NCBI GenBank assembly: GCA_019240755.1
Contig: JAFAXS010000045.1
Coordinates: 54,071 to 118,070, forward strand
Source of the DNA: Vulcanimicrobiota bacterium
GTDB lineage: Bacteria > Vulcanimicrobiota > Vulcanimicrobiia > Vulcanimicrobiales > Vulcanimicrobiaceae
Direction of reading: 5' to 3'
Length of the DNA: 64,000 bases
A program made the translations under genes and the position numbers. Positions 1-8,645 of the stretch are shown here, piece after piece (the stretch's first letter is position 1; each line of letters begins with the position of its first letter). The notes beneath the pieces are model-generated. The model was not told the origin of the DNA. It ran no database searches and worked only from the letters and a program-made list of their open reading frames with translations.

Positions 1-234
1 CAGTGCCTCGTTGACGGCGACGGTGACGAGATCTTCGAGTGTCTCGATGTCGTCCGGGTCCACCGCGTCCTTGGCAATTCGAATGCGCTTGACGCGCGTG
101 TCGCAGCTCATCTCCACCGTGACCGAGCCGCCGGCGGCGCTGCCCGTGACGACCGTCTCGGCGAGCTCTTTCTGCGCCTTGACCATCTCGGCTTGCATTT
201 TCTTGAACTGCGCCATCAAATGTGCTTGGTTCAT
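1..234 (-). CDS. ybaB: YbaB/EbfC family nucleoid-associated protein (partial, cut by left edge)
   Basis: The first 78 codons read MNQAHLMAQFKKMQAEMVKA, then a helix-rich stretch and a beta segment (GGSVTVEMSCDTRVKRIRI), which matches the N-terminal two thirds of YbaB/EbfC, a small dimeric DNA-binding protein of about 100-110 residues. The C-terminus lies outside the window. The ATG overlaps the dnaX stop by four bases (ATGA on the minus strand), so it is probably translationally coupled to dnaX; dnaX-ybaB(-recR) is a classic bacterial operon. The family binds DNA without strong specificity. Its exact role here is inferred from family membership only. Confidence 0.9.
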   Translation of the reverse strand, partial: MNQAHLMAQFKKMQAEMVKAQKELAETVVTGSAAGGSVTVEMSCDTRVKRIRIAKDAVDPDDIETLEDLVTVAVNEAL

Positions 235-1769
235 CGGATCCGTTCGTTCGCATAGTCGAAGAGCGCATCGGCGTCCGGCGCCTCCGGCATTGCGGCCGAA
301 AAACCGCTCGCGTCGACTCTGGCGCGCACCTGCAACGGTACTCCCAAGACCTCGGCGATGGCCGCTTCGATGAGCTTGGCGTGCTCGCGCACGAGGTCGG
401 CATTCCAGTTGCTCGGAAGCTTCAAAACGACGGAACTCCCCTCGACCGACTCAACCGCCGCGCGCGACAACACCGCGCGCAACGGCTGACGCTCGCTCTC
501 CACTTTCGTCCGGACGCGTTGCCACGCCGCTCGCACCTGATGCAGCGACACTCCCTCGGCGTGCGCGGCCGCCGGCGCAGCTTCGGCGGCAGATTCGCGC
601 AAGGCCGGGGCCGGCAAAGGTGGACCCGATACGGCCATTGCGTTCTCGAGCGTGGCCACGCGCGTGCCCAAAGCGTCGAGCGACGGATCTTCGGGCGTTA
701 GAATGAAGCGCAGTAACGCCGCCTCGAGTTCGAGTCGCGCGTTTCCGCCGCTACGCGCGAGCGCAAGCCCCTCCCCAAACGTGCGCAGCGCGCGAACCAG
801 CATCGCCTGCGACAGCCCTTGTGCGGCCACAGCAGTCCGCTGGGCATCGTCCGGCGCGAGGTCGCGCGCCAGCAGGTTCGGGTCGATGCGCGCGATCAGC
901 AGGTTGCGAAAGCCTGCGATCAGCGAGCGGATCAGCACTTGAAAGTCGATTCCCGCATCGCCGGCATTTTCGGCCGCCCGCAACGCCTCCGCCGGATCTC
1001 GCGCGACGATCGCCCCGATCAATGCCTGCGCGAAGCTGCGTCCGCTCGATCCGAAGGCGAGGTCCAGCATCGCCGCGTCGACCGGCGCCCCCTGCGAAAA
1101 CGCCGCAAGCTGTTCGAGCATCGTTAGCGCGTCACGCAATCCGCCCTCGGCGCGATAGGCGATGGCGGCCAGCGCGTCTTCCTCGACGGCGATTCCTTCC
1201 TGTCCGGCGATTTCACGCATGCGGTCGATCATCACCGGCACTGCGATGCGGCGGAACGCGTAACGCTGACAGCGCGACAGAATCGTGACCGGAAGCTTTT
1301 CGGGCTCGGTCGTGGCCAAGATGAAGAGAGCGTGCGCCGGCGGTTCTTCGAGCGTCTTGAGAAACGCGTTGGCCCCCTCGCGCGTCAGCATGTGCGCCTC
1401 ATCGATGATGTAAATCTTCATTCGCATCGTGGCCGGCGCAAACTTCACCGCTTCACGCAGCCTGCGAATCTCATCGATGCCGCGATTGCTCGCCGCGTCG
1501 ATCTCGAGCACGTCCAGCGCCGTCCCAGCCAACATCGCGACGCAGTTCTCGCACGTATTGTCGGGGGTGACGGTCGGGCCCAAGGCGCAGTTCACGCACC
1601 GCGCCAAAATTTTAGCGGCCGAAGTTTTCCCGGAACCGCGCGGACCCGAAAAGAGATATGCGTGCGCCAGTTTTCCACTTTCGATCGCGGCAGACAGCGT
1701 GCGAACGACGGCGTCTTGGCCAACGAGATCGGCAAACGTTAAGGGCCGCCAGGTACGGTAGAGAGACAC
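231..1769 (-). CDS. dnaX: DNA polymerase III subunit gamma/tau
   Basis: This is the AAA+ clamp-loader motor of DNA polymerase III, which loads the DnaN ring. The 512 residues show a Walker A motif GPRGSGKT (42-49), four zinc-ligand cysteines (58, 61, 73, 76), a DEAH Walker B (123-126) and the SRC arginine finger (R166). The C-terminal third is the polymerase-binding tau-type region, but it is short compared with E. coli tau (643 aa). The start is GTG with the usual N-terminus (SLYRTWRP). It is divergent from recQ and forms an operon with ybaB. I did not look for a programmed frameshift signal in detail and see no obvious A-run in the coding strand. Confidence 0.97.
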   Translation of the reverse strand: MSLYRTWRPLTFADLVGQDAVVRTLSAAIESGKLAHAYLFSGPRGSGKTSAAKILARCVNCALGPTVTPDNTCENCVAMLAGTALDVLEIDAASNRGIDEIRRLREAVKFAPATMRMKIYIIDEAHMLTREGANAFLKTLEEPPAHALFILATTEPEKLPVTILSRCQRYAFRRIAVPVMIDRMREIAGQEGIAVEEDALAAIAYRAEGGLRDALTMLEQLAAFSQGAPVDAAMLDLAFGSSGRSFAQALIGAIVARDPAEALRAAENAGDAGIDFQVLIRSLIAGFRNLLIARIDPNLLARDLAPDDAQRTAVAAQGLSQAMLVRALRTFGEGLALARSGGNARLELEAALLRFILTPEDPSLDALGTRVATLENAMAVSGPPLPAPALRESAAEAAPAAAHAEGVSLHQVRAAWQRVRTKVESERQPLRAVLSRAAVESVEGSSVVLKLPSNWNADLVREHAKLIEAAIAEVLGVPLQVRARVDASGFSAAMPEAPDADALFDYANERIR

Positions 1770-1909
1770 GGACCACGAACTTTAGCGGAGCGTTTGGAGG
1801 GTGCCTGCCGGCGGGTACAGTTGCAACGAACCGGACCGCACGATGGTTATGAGAGTTGCTTCCCAAGCAGCGGAGCTTGGTTCATTTTTGGGATCGGAAA
1901 ATAAGAAGG

Positions 1910-3553
1910 ATGCCCGTAGATCTTCACGCAGCGCTCCAAGAGAAATTTGGGTTCGACCGCTTTTATCCCGGACAAGAAGAGGTCATCTCTCGCGTTCTGC
2001 GTGGGGAAGACACCCTCGCGATCCTCGCGACGGGCGCGGGCAAGAGCCTGACGTATCAACTGCCCGCGCTCCTGCTCGACGGCACGACGGTCGTAGTCAG
2101 CCCCTTGATTGCCTTGATGAAGGACCAGCTGGATATGTTGCGCGAGCGCGGCATCACCGACGTCGTCGCGCTCAACTCGACGCTCTCCGAAGATCAGGAG
2201 GTGCGGGCTCGGCAGCGCATCGCCTCGGGCGCCCTGCGCATCGCCTATACGACGCCTGAAAAACTCGAGGACGAAGGTTTCTTGGAGCTGCTGCGTTCCA
2301 TTCGCGTGCCGCTCTTCGTGGTGGACGAAGCGCACTGCATCAGCCAGTGGGGCCACGATTTTCGTCCGGCGTACCTCGCGCTTGGAGCCGCCATCGTAAA
2401 GCTGAAGCATCCCACCGTTTTGGCCCTTACCGCGACCGCCACGCCATCCGTGCGCGAAGACATCTTGCATCAGTTGGGCATCGAGAACGTCAAGCCGATC
2501 GTGCGAGGTTTTGACCGGCCTAACTTGATCTACGAGGCTCGAAAGGCCGACAAGGAGGTCGACAAGCTCAAGATCCTCACGTCGCTCTTCACCGGCGAGG
2601 ACGCGCTGGCCGGAACCGGCATCATCTATACTGCAACGATCAAGAATGCGCTGGAAGTTACCCGTTACTTGACTGAGGAACTGAACGTCCCAGCCGCAGT
2701 GTATCACTCGAAGCTCCACAAAGAAGAGCGCACCACGGTCCACAACCTCTTTATGGACGAAGCTATTCGCGCCGTCGTAGCCACCAATGCCTTCGGCCTG
2801 GGCATCGACAAACCCAATATCCGCTTCGTCGTGCACTACGATCTTCCGGGTTCGCTGGAGGCGTACACCCAGGAAGCGGGACGCGCCGGGCGCGACAGCG
2901 ACCCGTCTCGCTGCATCCTGATTTATCGCATGAGCGACACGCGCGTCCAAAACTACTTCTTGACGGGCAAGTATCCCGATGTCGAAGAGGTGCAGCGCGT
3001 GTTCGGCACGATTGAGGTCTTCGCCGCTCAGTCCGCCGGCGTGTCGCTGGTGGACTTGCGAAAAATTCTGCAGCTTCCACTGACGAAGCTCAAAGTGATC
3101 CTGGCGTTGCTCAAGAAGTCGGGATACATTCAGCCCGTCGGGAAGTCCGCGTACGGACTTACGGAGGCCGTTCGCAAGCACCGCGGCTTGATGTTGAATC
3201 TGGCGAACTACGATACGAAGAAATCCTACGATCAAAGCAAGCTCGCAATGATGCTGCAATATGCCGAGACCGCATCGTGCCGCCGCCGCTTCATCCTCAA
3301 CTACTTCGGCGAGGACTTCGAACGGGGCAACTGCGGCGCTTGCGACAACTGCCTGCGCATGCAAGAGCAAGGCGTCGCCGAAGGTATCGCGATGCGTCGC
3401 TTTAAAATCGCAGATATCGTGCGCCATGCGAAGTTTGGCACGGGGACAGTCGAGCGAACTGAGCGCGATTTGGTGACAGTGCTGTTTCCCAGCGTCGGCT
3501 ACAAGACGCTTCTGGCGTCCGCCGTCAGCCGCACCGAAGCGCAAATTGCCTAA
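1910..3553 (+). CDS. recQ: ATP-dependent DNA helicase RecQ with PcrA/UvrD-like C-terminal domain
   Basis: This is a 3'-5' superfamily 2 helicase for recombination repair. With the ATG at 1910 the protein has 547 residues: Walker A ATGAGKS (about 40-46), DEAH (139-142), the QWGHDFRP aromatic-rich loop, the helicase C domain ending in QEAGRAGRD, and an RQC zinc site with four cysteines (about 455-481). In place of the usual HRDC domain the last 50 residues (VRHAKFGTGTVER onward) resemble the Tudor/SH3-like tail of PcrA/UvrD. The start is uncertain: AGAAGG abuts the ATG directly, so an upstream ATG at 1856 (565 aa) is possible. It is divergent from dnaX. Confidence 0.95.
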   Translation: MPVDLHAALQEKFGFDRFYPGQEEVISRVLRGEDTLAILATGAGKSLTYQLPALLLDGTTVVVSPLIALMKDQLDMLRERGITDVVALNSTLSEDQEVRARQRIASGALRIAYTTPEKLEDEGFLELLRSIRVPLFVVDEAHCISQWGHDFRPAYLALGAAIVKLKHPTVLALTATATPSVREDILHQLGIENVKPIVRGFDRPNLIYEARKADKEVDKLKILTSLFTGEDALAGTGIIYTATIKNALEVTRYLTEELNVPAAVYHSKLHKEERTTVHNLFMDEAIRAVVATNAFGLGIDKPNIRFVVHYDLPGSLEAYTQEAGRAGRDSDPSRCILIYRMSDTRVQNYFLTGKYPDVEEVQRVFGTIEVFAAQSAGVSLVDLRKILQLPLTKLKVILALLKKSGYIQPVGKSAYGLTEAVRKHRGLMLNLANYDTKKSYDQSKLAMMLQYAETASCRRRFILNYFGEDFERGNCGACDNCLRMQEQGVAEGIAMRRFKIADIVRHAKFGTGTVERTERDLVTVLFPSVGYKTLLASAVSRTEAQIA

Positions 3554-3560
3554 GGCGGCG

Positions 3561-5141
3561 ATGCTAGTCGCGGCCATTGCCGCACTCAGCGCCGCCGCTC
3601 CCACGCCCTCTCCGTCACCTACGCCGTCGCCGCTTCCGCCGAGCGCACCATCGGCATCCCCCGTCTCGTCGCCGACGGCGACTCCCCCACCGCTGACGGT
3701 CGCGCCGGCCGTAGCCGAGGTGCCCGTCGGCTCGAGCGCGCAACTCACGGTCGGTTCGGCGATCAGTCCCATCTCCGCGTCCGTGCGCGACCCCGGACTC
3801 GTCGCGCTCTCGATCGATCAGGCAGCGTTACGCGTCACGCTGACTGGTCTCGCGGTCGGCACAACGAGCCTGCACCTGAGCGACTCGCGCGGCGTCTCTC
3901 GCGACGTGCCGGTCCGCGTCGCCAACTACGCCGGTGCGGTAGAGCCGCATCTCTCCTTACAGCTGACCGGCGATCCGGCCTCGGCGCAGTTCGTCCGCGA
4001 AGAGGTCAGCGCCGCGCTCAAGAGTGCCACGCGCGCGCGACCCGGAGCCGACGTGCTGGTGACCTCGGACGACGTTCCGATGCACGGGCCGCTGGAACAA
4101 GACGACGTCGTCTCGTTCGACGTTCCCGTGCTGATTCAAGGGAGTCAGTATTTCGAGGTTGACGGCTCCTCGCGAGTCGACGTGGCCAACGTCGCGGTCC
4201 CCCGCATTTCGCCGAACTCTCTGATGGTCAGCGACTATCCCGAGCGCCTCACGGAGAACGGCACGCTGTTCACAGCAGACCTCCGCTACGATCAACCCTC
4301 GAGGTTCCTCTATTTTCACTACAACCCGGGCGGCGAACCGGATCGGCGCATCGTGTTGCGCGCCGCAAACCTATCCTCTGAGCCGTCGATCGTCCAGTTC
4401 ATCAGCGGGGAAGGAGGGCCGTCTCCGAACGAAATGGAGGTCGGGCACGCAGCGACGCGGCGCTTCTTGGTCAACGTCGTGCAGAATCAGGGCCGGCTGC
4501 TGACGATTCCCGGCAACAGTTCGATCAACGTCGTGTCGCAGTCACTGCCGGCCCGCAGCATCGTATGCAATCTCCTACAGTTGCGCGTACTCTCCGGAGG
4601 CAACGTGCACTTGACCCTTTTTGCGCAAAATGCGGCCGACGATCCGGACGCTCCCGTAGCCGCATCCGAGCTGCTGGAGGCTACGCACAAGCACGCGCGC
4701 GGCATCTATCCGATCGCCGAGTTTCATTTTGCTGCACAGTGGAGCGTCGATCAGGAGTACCTGGAGCTTCCCATCGGGCAGTTGCCGCTACCCAATCACC
4801 TCGTTGGTCAGGCGCTGGCCGGAGATTACGGCGTGCTGCAATCCTTTGTGGTGACCTTGGAGAACCCGCTCTCGACGCCCGCCGCAGTCGCGCTGTACGA
4901 AAATCCGCGCGGCGGCCGCACGACCGCGACGTATCTGATTGATGGGACCTTGGTGCAATCCCATCAGGTGCCGCCCTACTCCCGCTACAAGGTGCGCCAG
5001 TACGTCGTCCCGGCGCGCGGCTTCGTGCGAGTGACGATCGTGACGATGCCCGAAGCCGGGTCGAGCCTCCCCTTGAAACTGATCTTCGCACCGGACGACG
5101 GAAGCGTCGCGCCGGGAGCGCCCGGCTCGCCCGTCTACTGA
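3561..5141 (+). CDS. Secreted protein with Pro/Ser/Thr-rich linker and Ig-like domain, unknown function
   Basis: I do not recognise this 526-residue protein as a named family. It begins with a short signal peptide (MLVAAIAALSAAAP), followed by a low-complexity linker of Pro, Ser and Thr (about 15-55). Next comes a beta-rich domain (about 56-130; VPVGSSAQLTV ... LAVGTTSLHLSD ... VRVANY) that resembles the N-terminal domain of pilus secretins and Big-type Ig domains. The remaining 390 residues are beta-rich without a family I can name. The ATG at 3561 follows AAGG and lies 7 bases after the recQ stop; an in-frame TTG at 3546 is the alternative. The gene ends in a 7-base convergent overlap with the glycosyltransferase gene. 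A cell-surface or periplasmic role is inferred. Confidence 0.8.
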   Translation: MLVAAIAALSAAAPTPSPSPTPSPLPPSAPSASPVSSPTATPPPLTVAPAVAEVPVGSSAQLTVGSAISPISASVRDPGLVALSIDQAALRVTLTGLAVGTTSLHLSDSRGVSRDVPVRVANYAGAVEPHLSLQLTGDPASAQFVREEVSAALKSATRARPGADVLVTSDDVPMHGPLEQDDVVSFDVPVLIQGSQYFEVDGSSRVDVANVAVPRISPNSLMVSDYPERLTENGTLFTADLRYDQPSRFLYFHYNPGGEPDRRIVLRAANLSSEPSIVQFISGEGGPSPNEMEVGHAATRRFLVNVVQNQGRLLTIPGNSSINVVSQSLPARSIVCNLLQLRVLSGGNVHLTLFAQNAADDPDAPVAASELLEATHKHARGIYPIAEFHFAAQWSVDQEYLELPIGQLPLPNHLVGQALAGDYGVLQSFVVTLENPLSTPAAVALYENPRGGRTTATYLIDGTLVQSHQVPPYSRYKVRQYVVPARGFVRVTIVTMPEAGSSLPLKLIFAPDDGSVAPGAPGSPVY

Positions 5142-6157
5142 GCGGCGAGCGCGTACCGGCGCTCGACTGCGGCCGCCGCCGTGTCCCAAGAGAAACGCGC
5201 GATCGCTCCGGCGCGTCCGCGCGAGGCACGCTCGTCGTCGCCGCCGGCGAGCGCATGGCGCAGCGCTGCGACCCAGCCGTCGAGATCCTCGACCGGCACA
5301 ATGCTTGCGCCGTCACCCACGACCTCCGGAAGCGACGTTCGATCCGAAACGACGCCCGGAACTCCGGCGCATAGCGCCTGCGCCGCAGCGTACCCGAAGC
5401 CTTCGTATAGCGATGGCACTGCCACGACGGCGCACGTTCGGTAGAGCGACAGGACGGCGGCCCGAGACTCGTATCCTCGAAGCTCGACGCGCTCCGCGAC
5501 GGCGAGCCGGCGCGCCAACGCCATGCATTGCTCGGCGTAGGGAGTCAGCGGGCCGACGGCGACGAGGCGCGCGCGGGGAAGGTGCGCCAGCGCACGCACG
5601 AGCAGCTCGAGGTTTTTTCGCGGCTCGATCGTCCCGACGGCGAGAATCGTGCGCCCGTCGGCCGCCTGTCGGTCGAGCGAACGAAACTCGTCCGCGACGC
5701 CGGGGTAGATCGCGGCGACGCGACGATCGTCGAAGTCTTTGAGAAATTTCAGCAACTCCGTCCGCGCGTGGTACGAATCTACGATGATCTGCGCGGCGCG
5801 GCGATAGCGCTGCAACGAAAAGTTTCCGAAGTAGTAGCGTGCATAGGGGCGCGCGTGGCGCTGAGCTGCCAGCCACGCGACGTCGTGCACCGTCGCGACC
5901 AAGGGCAGCGGTGTGATCCACGGCAGCGTCCCACCGGCGCAGTGCAACAGCGAGGCGCGGCTACCCCGGGCGCGCATCGGTAACAACCACTGATCCCACA
6001 GAACGCGCCGATCGAAACGCCAGGGGTTCAACCGCGGTTCCCGCAGCTCGACGACTTCCACGCCGCGCCGGCGGAGCGCGGGGACGAGGCCGCGGACGTA
6101 CTCCCCGATTCCCGTCGCCGTTCCGACGGTGAGCTGCGCATCGATTGCAACCCTCAC
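5135..6157 (-). CDS. Glycosyltransferase family 4 (GT-B fold)
   Basis: The protein has 340 residues. The N-terminal half opens with VRVAIDAQLTVGTATGIGEY, typical of GT4 mannosyl/glucosyltransferases that begin with a GIGxY loop. The C-terminal half has the nucleotide-sugar site VGTIEPRKN and the EX7E motif in LYEGFGYAAAQALCAGVP. It probably adds a hexose to a lipid-linked or LPS glycan; the sugar cannot be read from sequence. The GTG start overlaps the TPR gene stop as GTGA (6154-6157). The frame stays open upstream, but that stretch lies inside the TPR gene and looks non-coding (Arg-rich). It is the last gene of the long envelope block. Confidence 0.92.
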   Translation of the reverse strand: MRVAIDAQLTVGTATGIGEYVRGLVPALRRRGVEVVELREPRLNPWRFDRRVLWDQWLLPMRARGSRASLLHCAGGTLPWITPLPLVATVHDVAWLAAQRHARPYARYYFGNFSLQRYRRAAQIIVDSYHARTELLKFLKDFDDRRVAAIYPGVADEFRSLDRQAADGRTILAVGTIEPRKNLELLVRALAHLPRARLVAVGPLTPYAEQCMALARRLAVAERVELRGYESRAAVLSLYRTCAVVAVPSLYEGFGYAAAQALCAGVPGVVSDRTSLPEVVGDGASIVPVEDLDGWVAALRHALAGGDDERASRGRAGAIARFSWDTAAAAVERRYALAAQ

Positions 6158-7005
6158 CGAAGGTCGCGTTCCAGCGCCCGTACCATTGGGGCGTTGGGAT
6201 CGATCTGCCGCCCGCGTCGCAGGTAGCTGCTCGCCGCGGCGCGGTCGCCGCGCCGGTACGCCACGACGCCCAACCCCGCAATCGCATCCGCGCTTCCTGG
6301 ATCGAGTGAAGCTGCCCGGGCAAAGAACGCGTTCGCGGACGCTTCGTCGCCGAGCAGGTCCGCCTGGTTCGCCGCGGCGATCGCATATCGTTCCGACAGA
6401 GGCGCAGCGTCCGCCGCCGCCCTGAAATGCCGCTGCGCGGTGCGCAGCCAGTTTTTTTGGAGGGCGCTTCCGGGAACTTGTTTCCACGCGGTCTCGTTGG
6501 CCAGAAGCCCCAGACGCCAGGAGCTTTGCGCCAGTGCGTCGGGATGAGCGCCGAGTAACTCGATGCGACGCGCAACGAGCTGTTCGAGGCGATATGCGGC
6601 GAGCGGATCTCGCGCCGCGCGACCGTCGACGATCGATTGCAGCGCCTCGAAATCGGGAGCCGCCAGAAAGTACTCAAACCCTAGCGCGGCTTCGTGCCGG
6701 GCGAGCGCGACCCGCGCAAGCAGTTCGTCGCGCACGGGCGAAGCGGGCAGACGGAGCGCATGTTGCAGCGCGCTGTCCGGGCTTCCGCTGTTGAGGGCCG
6801 CCTGCGCGAGCGTCGCCTCGACGTACGCTGCCGGAGCGAGCCGGTCCAACTGCGCGTAGACACGCTCTCCAAAGCGCAGCGGCACGTGCGATACCAAACT
6901 CGCCGGTGCCGCGTCGGCGGCGTACAAGGCGTCTGTCGCGAGCTGATCGATCGCTAAGAAACCGACGAATGCGGCAACGATCACACCGATCGCGACTCGT
7001 AGCAC
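6154..7005 (-). CDS. Membrane-anchored tetratricopeptide-repeat protein
   Basis: This protein of 283 residues has one N-terminal transmembrane or signal-anchor segment (about 4-22), followed by a helix-turn-helix array. The C-terminal part carries recognisable TPR repeats (SLDPGSADAIAGLGVVAYRR, RGDRAAASSYLRRGRQIDPN). TPR proteins are protein-protein scaffolds; beside a glycosyltransferase and below the O-antigen ligase-like gene, it may organise a glycan or envelope assembly complex. That is inference from position. The start is GTG, and it is coupled to the glycosyltransferase by a GTGA overlap. Confidence 0.82.
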   Translation of the reverse strand: MLRVAIGVIVAAFVGFLAIDQLATDALYAADAAPASLVSHVPLRFGERVYAQLDRLAPAAYVEATLAQAALNSGSPDSALQHALRLPASPVRDELLARVALARHEAALGFEYFLAAPDFEALQSIVDGRAARDPLAAYRLEQLVARRIELLGAHPDALAQSSWRLGLLANETAWKQVPGSALQKNWLRTAQRHFRAAADAAPLSERYAIAAANQADLLGDEASANAFFARAASLDPGSADAIAGLGVVAYRRGDRAAASSYLRRGRQIDPNAPMVRALERDLR

Positions 7006-7061
7006 GTGAAGTCGCCGCTCCTCAGGCGCAGGCGAACTCGGGTTTTGGTGCGTTAGGGAAC

Positions 7062-8171
7062 CTAGAATTTAACGGTGAAGTTTACGTCTCCGCGCAGTTG
7101 CGTGGAGCCGCCGAGCGGCACGCCGGCGCCGCTGAACCGGTCTTGGTATGCGGAGATCGACAACGACTTGGAGGATGAGCCGGGGATGTCGAACGTGAGG
7201 CGGCCGCCGTACGAATCGTTGACCGCGTCAAGATTCGTCAGGCCGGGCAGGCCGTAACCGCCGAACAGATGCCCCATATCGTAGTTGAGGTTCAGCGTGA
7301 GCCCGCGAACCAACGGCACCGCCAGACCCGCGCCGATCGACGTTCGGCTCAAGTTTGCATAGTTCTCAATCGCCAACGGCGCGTTTGCGTTCGGCAACTG
7401 CCAACTCGTCGGATTGAGCGTCGCCGCCGAGAATCCGGTCGGATCGGTGCGCGCGACGTGCTCGTAGTTCGTCCCGAGATTGACCGAGAGATCACGCGAG
7501 CCGGCGCGCACGTTGAAGTTCGCGGTCGCACCGTACGTCGTATCGCCCAGCGAAAGTTGCGGCTGCTCGGAAGCGCTGCCGTTGACGTTCGCCTGGAAGC
7601 GCACGCCGCCGACGCGAAGCTGCGGCGTGGACAGGAACGACGGCGTGGCGGCGATGCCGCGCAACGCCGCAAGTCCCTGCGTCACCTCACCGAACGCGAG
7701 CGTTCCCGGCGCCGGTGAGATGTTGGGTGCCGGCGCGACGGGTTGATAGTTCGCCGTGAGCAAGGTGTCCGGAACGAGCGTCCGCGGCGACTGGTCCAGT
7801 GCCAAAGGCAACGTCAATCGCACCGGTCCCGCGAACGCCGGAGCGACCGAGTCGTGAACGAGATCGCCCAGCCCGCTCGATGCAAACGCGCTGGAAACGT
7901 CCGCTGACGCGACTGAAAAATCCGCGTCGGCCGTTGACTCGCTGTTGGGCCGCACTTGCAGTGCGACGGCGCGCAGCGGCGATTCGCTCACGCGGCTTCC
8001 AAAGGCCGCCTCTAACGAGGCCCGTGCGTCGCCCGTCTCACCGAATAACCGAAGCATCAGCTGCGGCCCGAGATCGGCCCGCGCCGTTGCCGGAAATGCC
8101 TGTGCAGCGCCCGTGCCGCAGCACAGCGCCGCGACAAGCGCTCCACTAAACACGACGGCGACTGGACGCAC
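7062..8171 (-). CDS. Putative outer-membrane beta-barrel-like protein
   Basis: The 369 residues start with a cleavable signal peptide (about 1-25, AAQA cleavage). From about residue 150 there are alternating hydrophobic/polar strands rich in Gly, Asn and Ser, with many RxxxNLG and LNLNYDMG type strands. The last strand ends in a terminal phenylalanine (DVNFTVKF), the signal read by BamA. This pattern suggests an outer-membrane barrel, although I cannot name the family. The start is GTG behind a clear GGAGG. It sits downstream of the Lpt genes and could be part of the LPS/envelope operon. The N-terminal 130 residues look globular and are unassigned. Confidence 0.75.
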   Translation of the reverse strand: MRPVAVVFSGALVAALCCGTGAAQAFPATARADLGPQLMLRLFGETGDARASLEAAFGSRVSESPLRAVALQVRPNSESTADADFSVASADVSSAFASSGLGDLVHDSVAPAFAGPVRLTLPLALDQSPRTLVPDTLLTANYQPVAPAPNISPAPGTLAFGEVTQGLAALRGIAATPSFLSTPQLRVGGVRFQANVNGSASEQPQLSLGDTTYGATANFNVRAGSRDLSVNLGTNYEHVARTDPTGFSAATLNPTSWQLPNANAPLAIENYANLSRTSIGAGLAVPLVRGLTLNLNYDMGHLFGGYGLPGLTNLDAVNDSYGGRLTFDIPGSSSKSLSISAYQDRFSGAGVPLGGSTQLRGDVNFTVKF

Positions 8172-8231
8172 GAATCCTCCCGTGACCTATTGTACCCGCG
8201 CGCCACTGCAGGTACGCTTCGCGCGGGATGG

Positions 8232-8645
8232 TTAGCTTGGAGGTCCAGCCTCGGCTCCCCTGGCAAGGAAGCGGCGCGCGATGAGGATGGCGGCGTAATC
8301 GTCGATCGGGCGGGCGGGCAGCTGTAACCCCACCGGGATGAAACGGCGCCACCCCTTCGGAGGATGGTCCTCGAAGTACAGTCGGCGCGCGAAACGGGTC
8401 GTCTCCCGCTCGTCAACGAGGTGCACCGGCAGACCGAGTGCCTCCAACATCGGCAACACGGCGCGCGCGTTCGTGCCCCGGCCGAGCGCGATCGCCCGAG
8501 CATCCGTTCCGGCCACCACCTGGCGTAGGCGCGCGGGCAACTGCTCCAACTGCTCGATTCCGGACAGCAGCACGTTTCCACCGCTCTCGACGAGTGCGTA
8601 CCCGGCCTTCGCCCGGCCCGGATCGACTCCGATGACGGCGCTCAC
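8232..8645 (-). CDS. YqgF/RuvX-like RNase H-fold protein
   Basis: This 137-residue protein has an RNase H-like fold. The N-terminal IGVDPGRAKAGYAL strand carries the first catalytic aspartate, LVDERETT the middle acidic residue, and PIDDYAAILIARRFL the C-terminal aspartates. This is the layout of YqgF/RuvX-type nucleases, which act in 16S rRNA maturation or are annotated as Holliday-junction resolvases. It is divergent from E. coli YqgF, so the function is uncertain. The GTG start overlaps the DUF3084 stop as GTGA (8642-8645), and the pair probably forms a stable unit with lptF. Confidence 0.82.
   Translation of the reverse strand: MSAVIGVDPGRAKAGYALVESGGNVLLSGIEQLEQLPARLRQVVAGTDARAIALGRGTNARAVLPMLEALGLPVHLVDERETTRFARRLYFEDHPPKGWRRFIPVGLQLPARPIDDYAAILIARRFLARGAEAGPPS

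Noticed and set aside
1770..1909. Possible signal recognition particle RNA gene in the dnaX-recQ gap
   Set aside because: The conserved loop sequence of bacterial SRP RNA is not found; the gap is short and lacks the required hairpin.
1847..3772. Long open frame on the minus strand opposite recQ
   Set aside because: It overlaps the well-supported recQ and has no recognisable domain; a GC-rich shadow frame.
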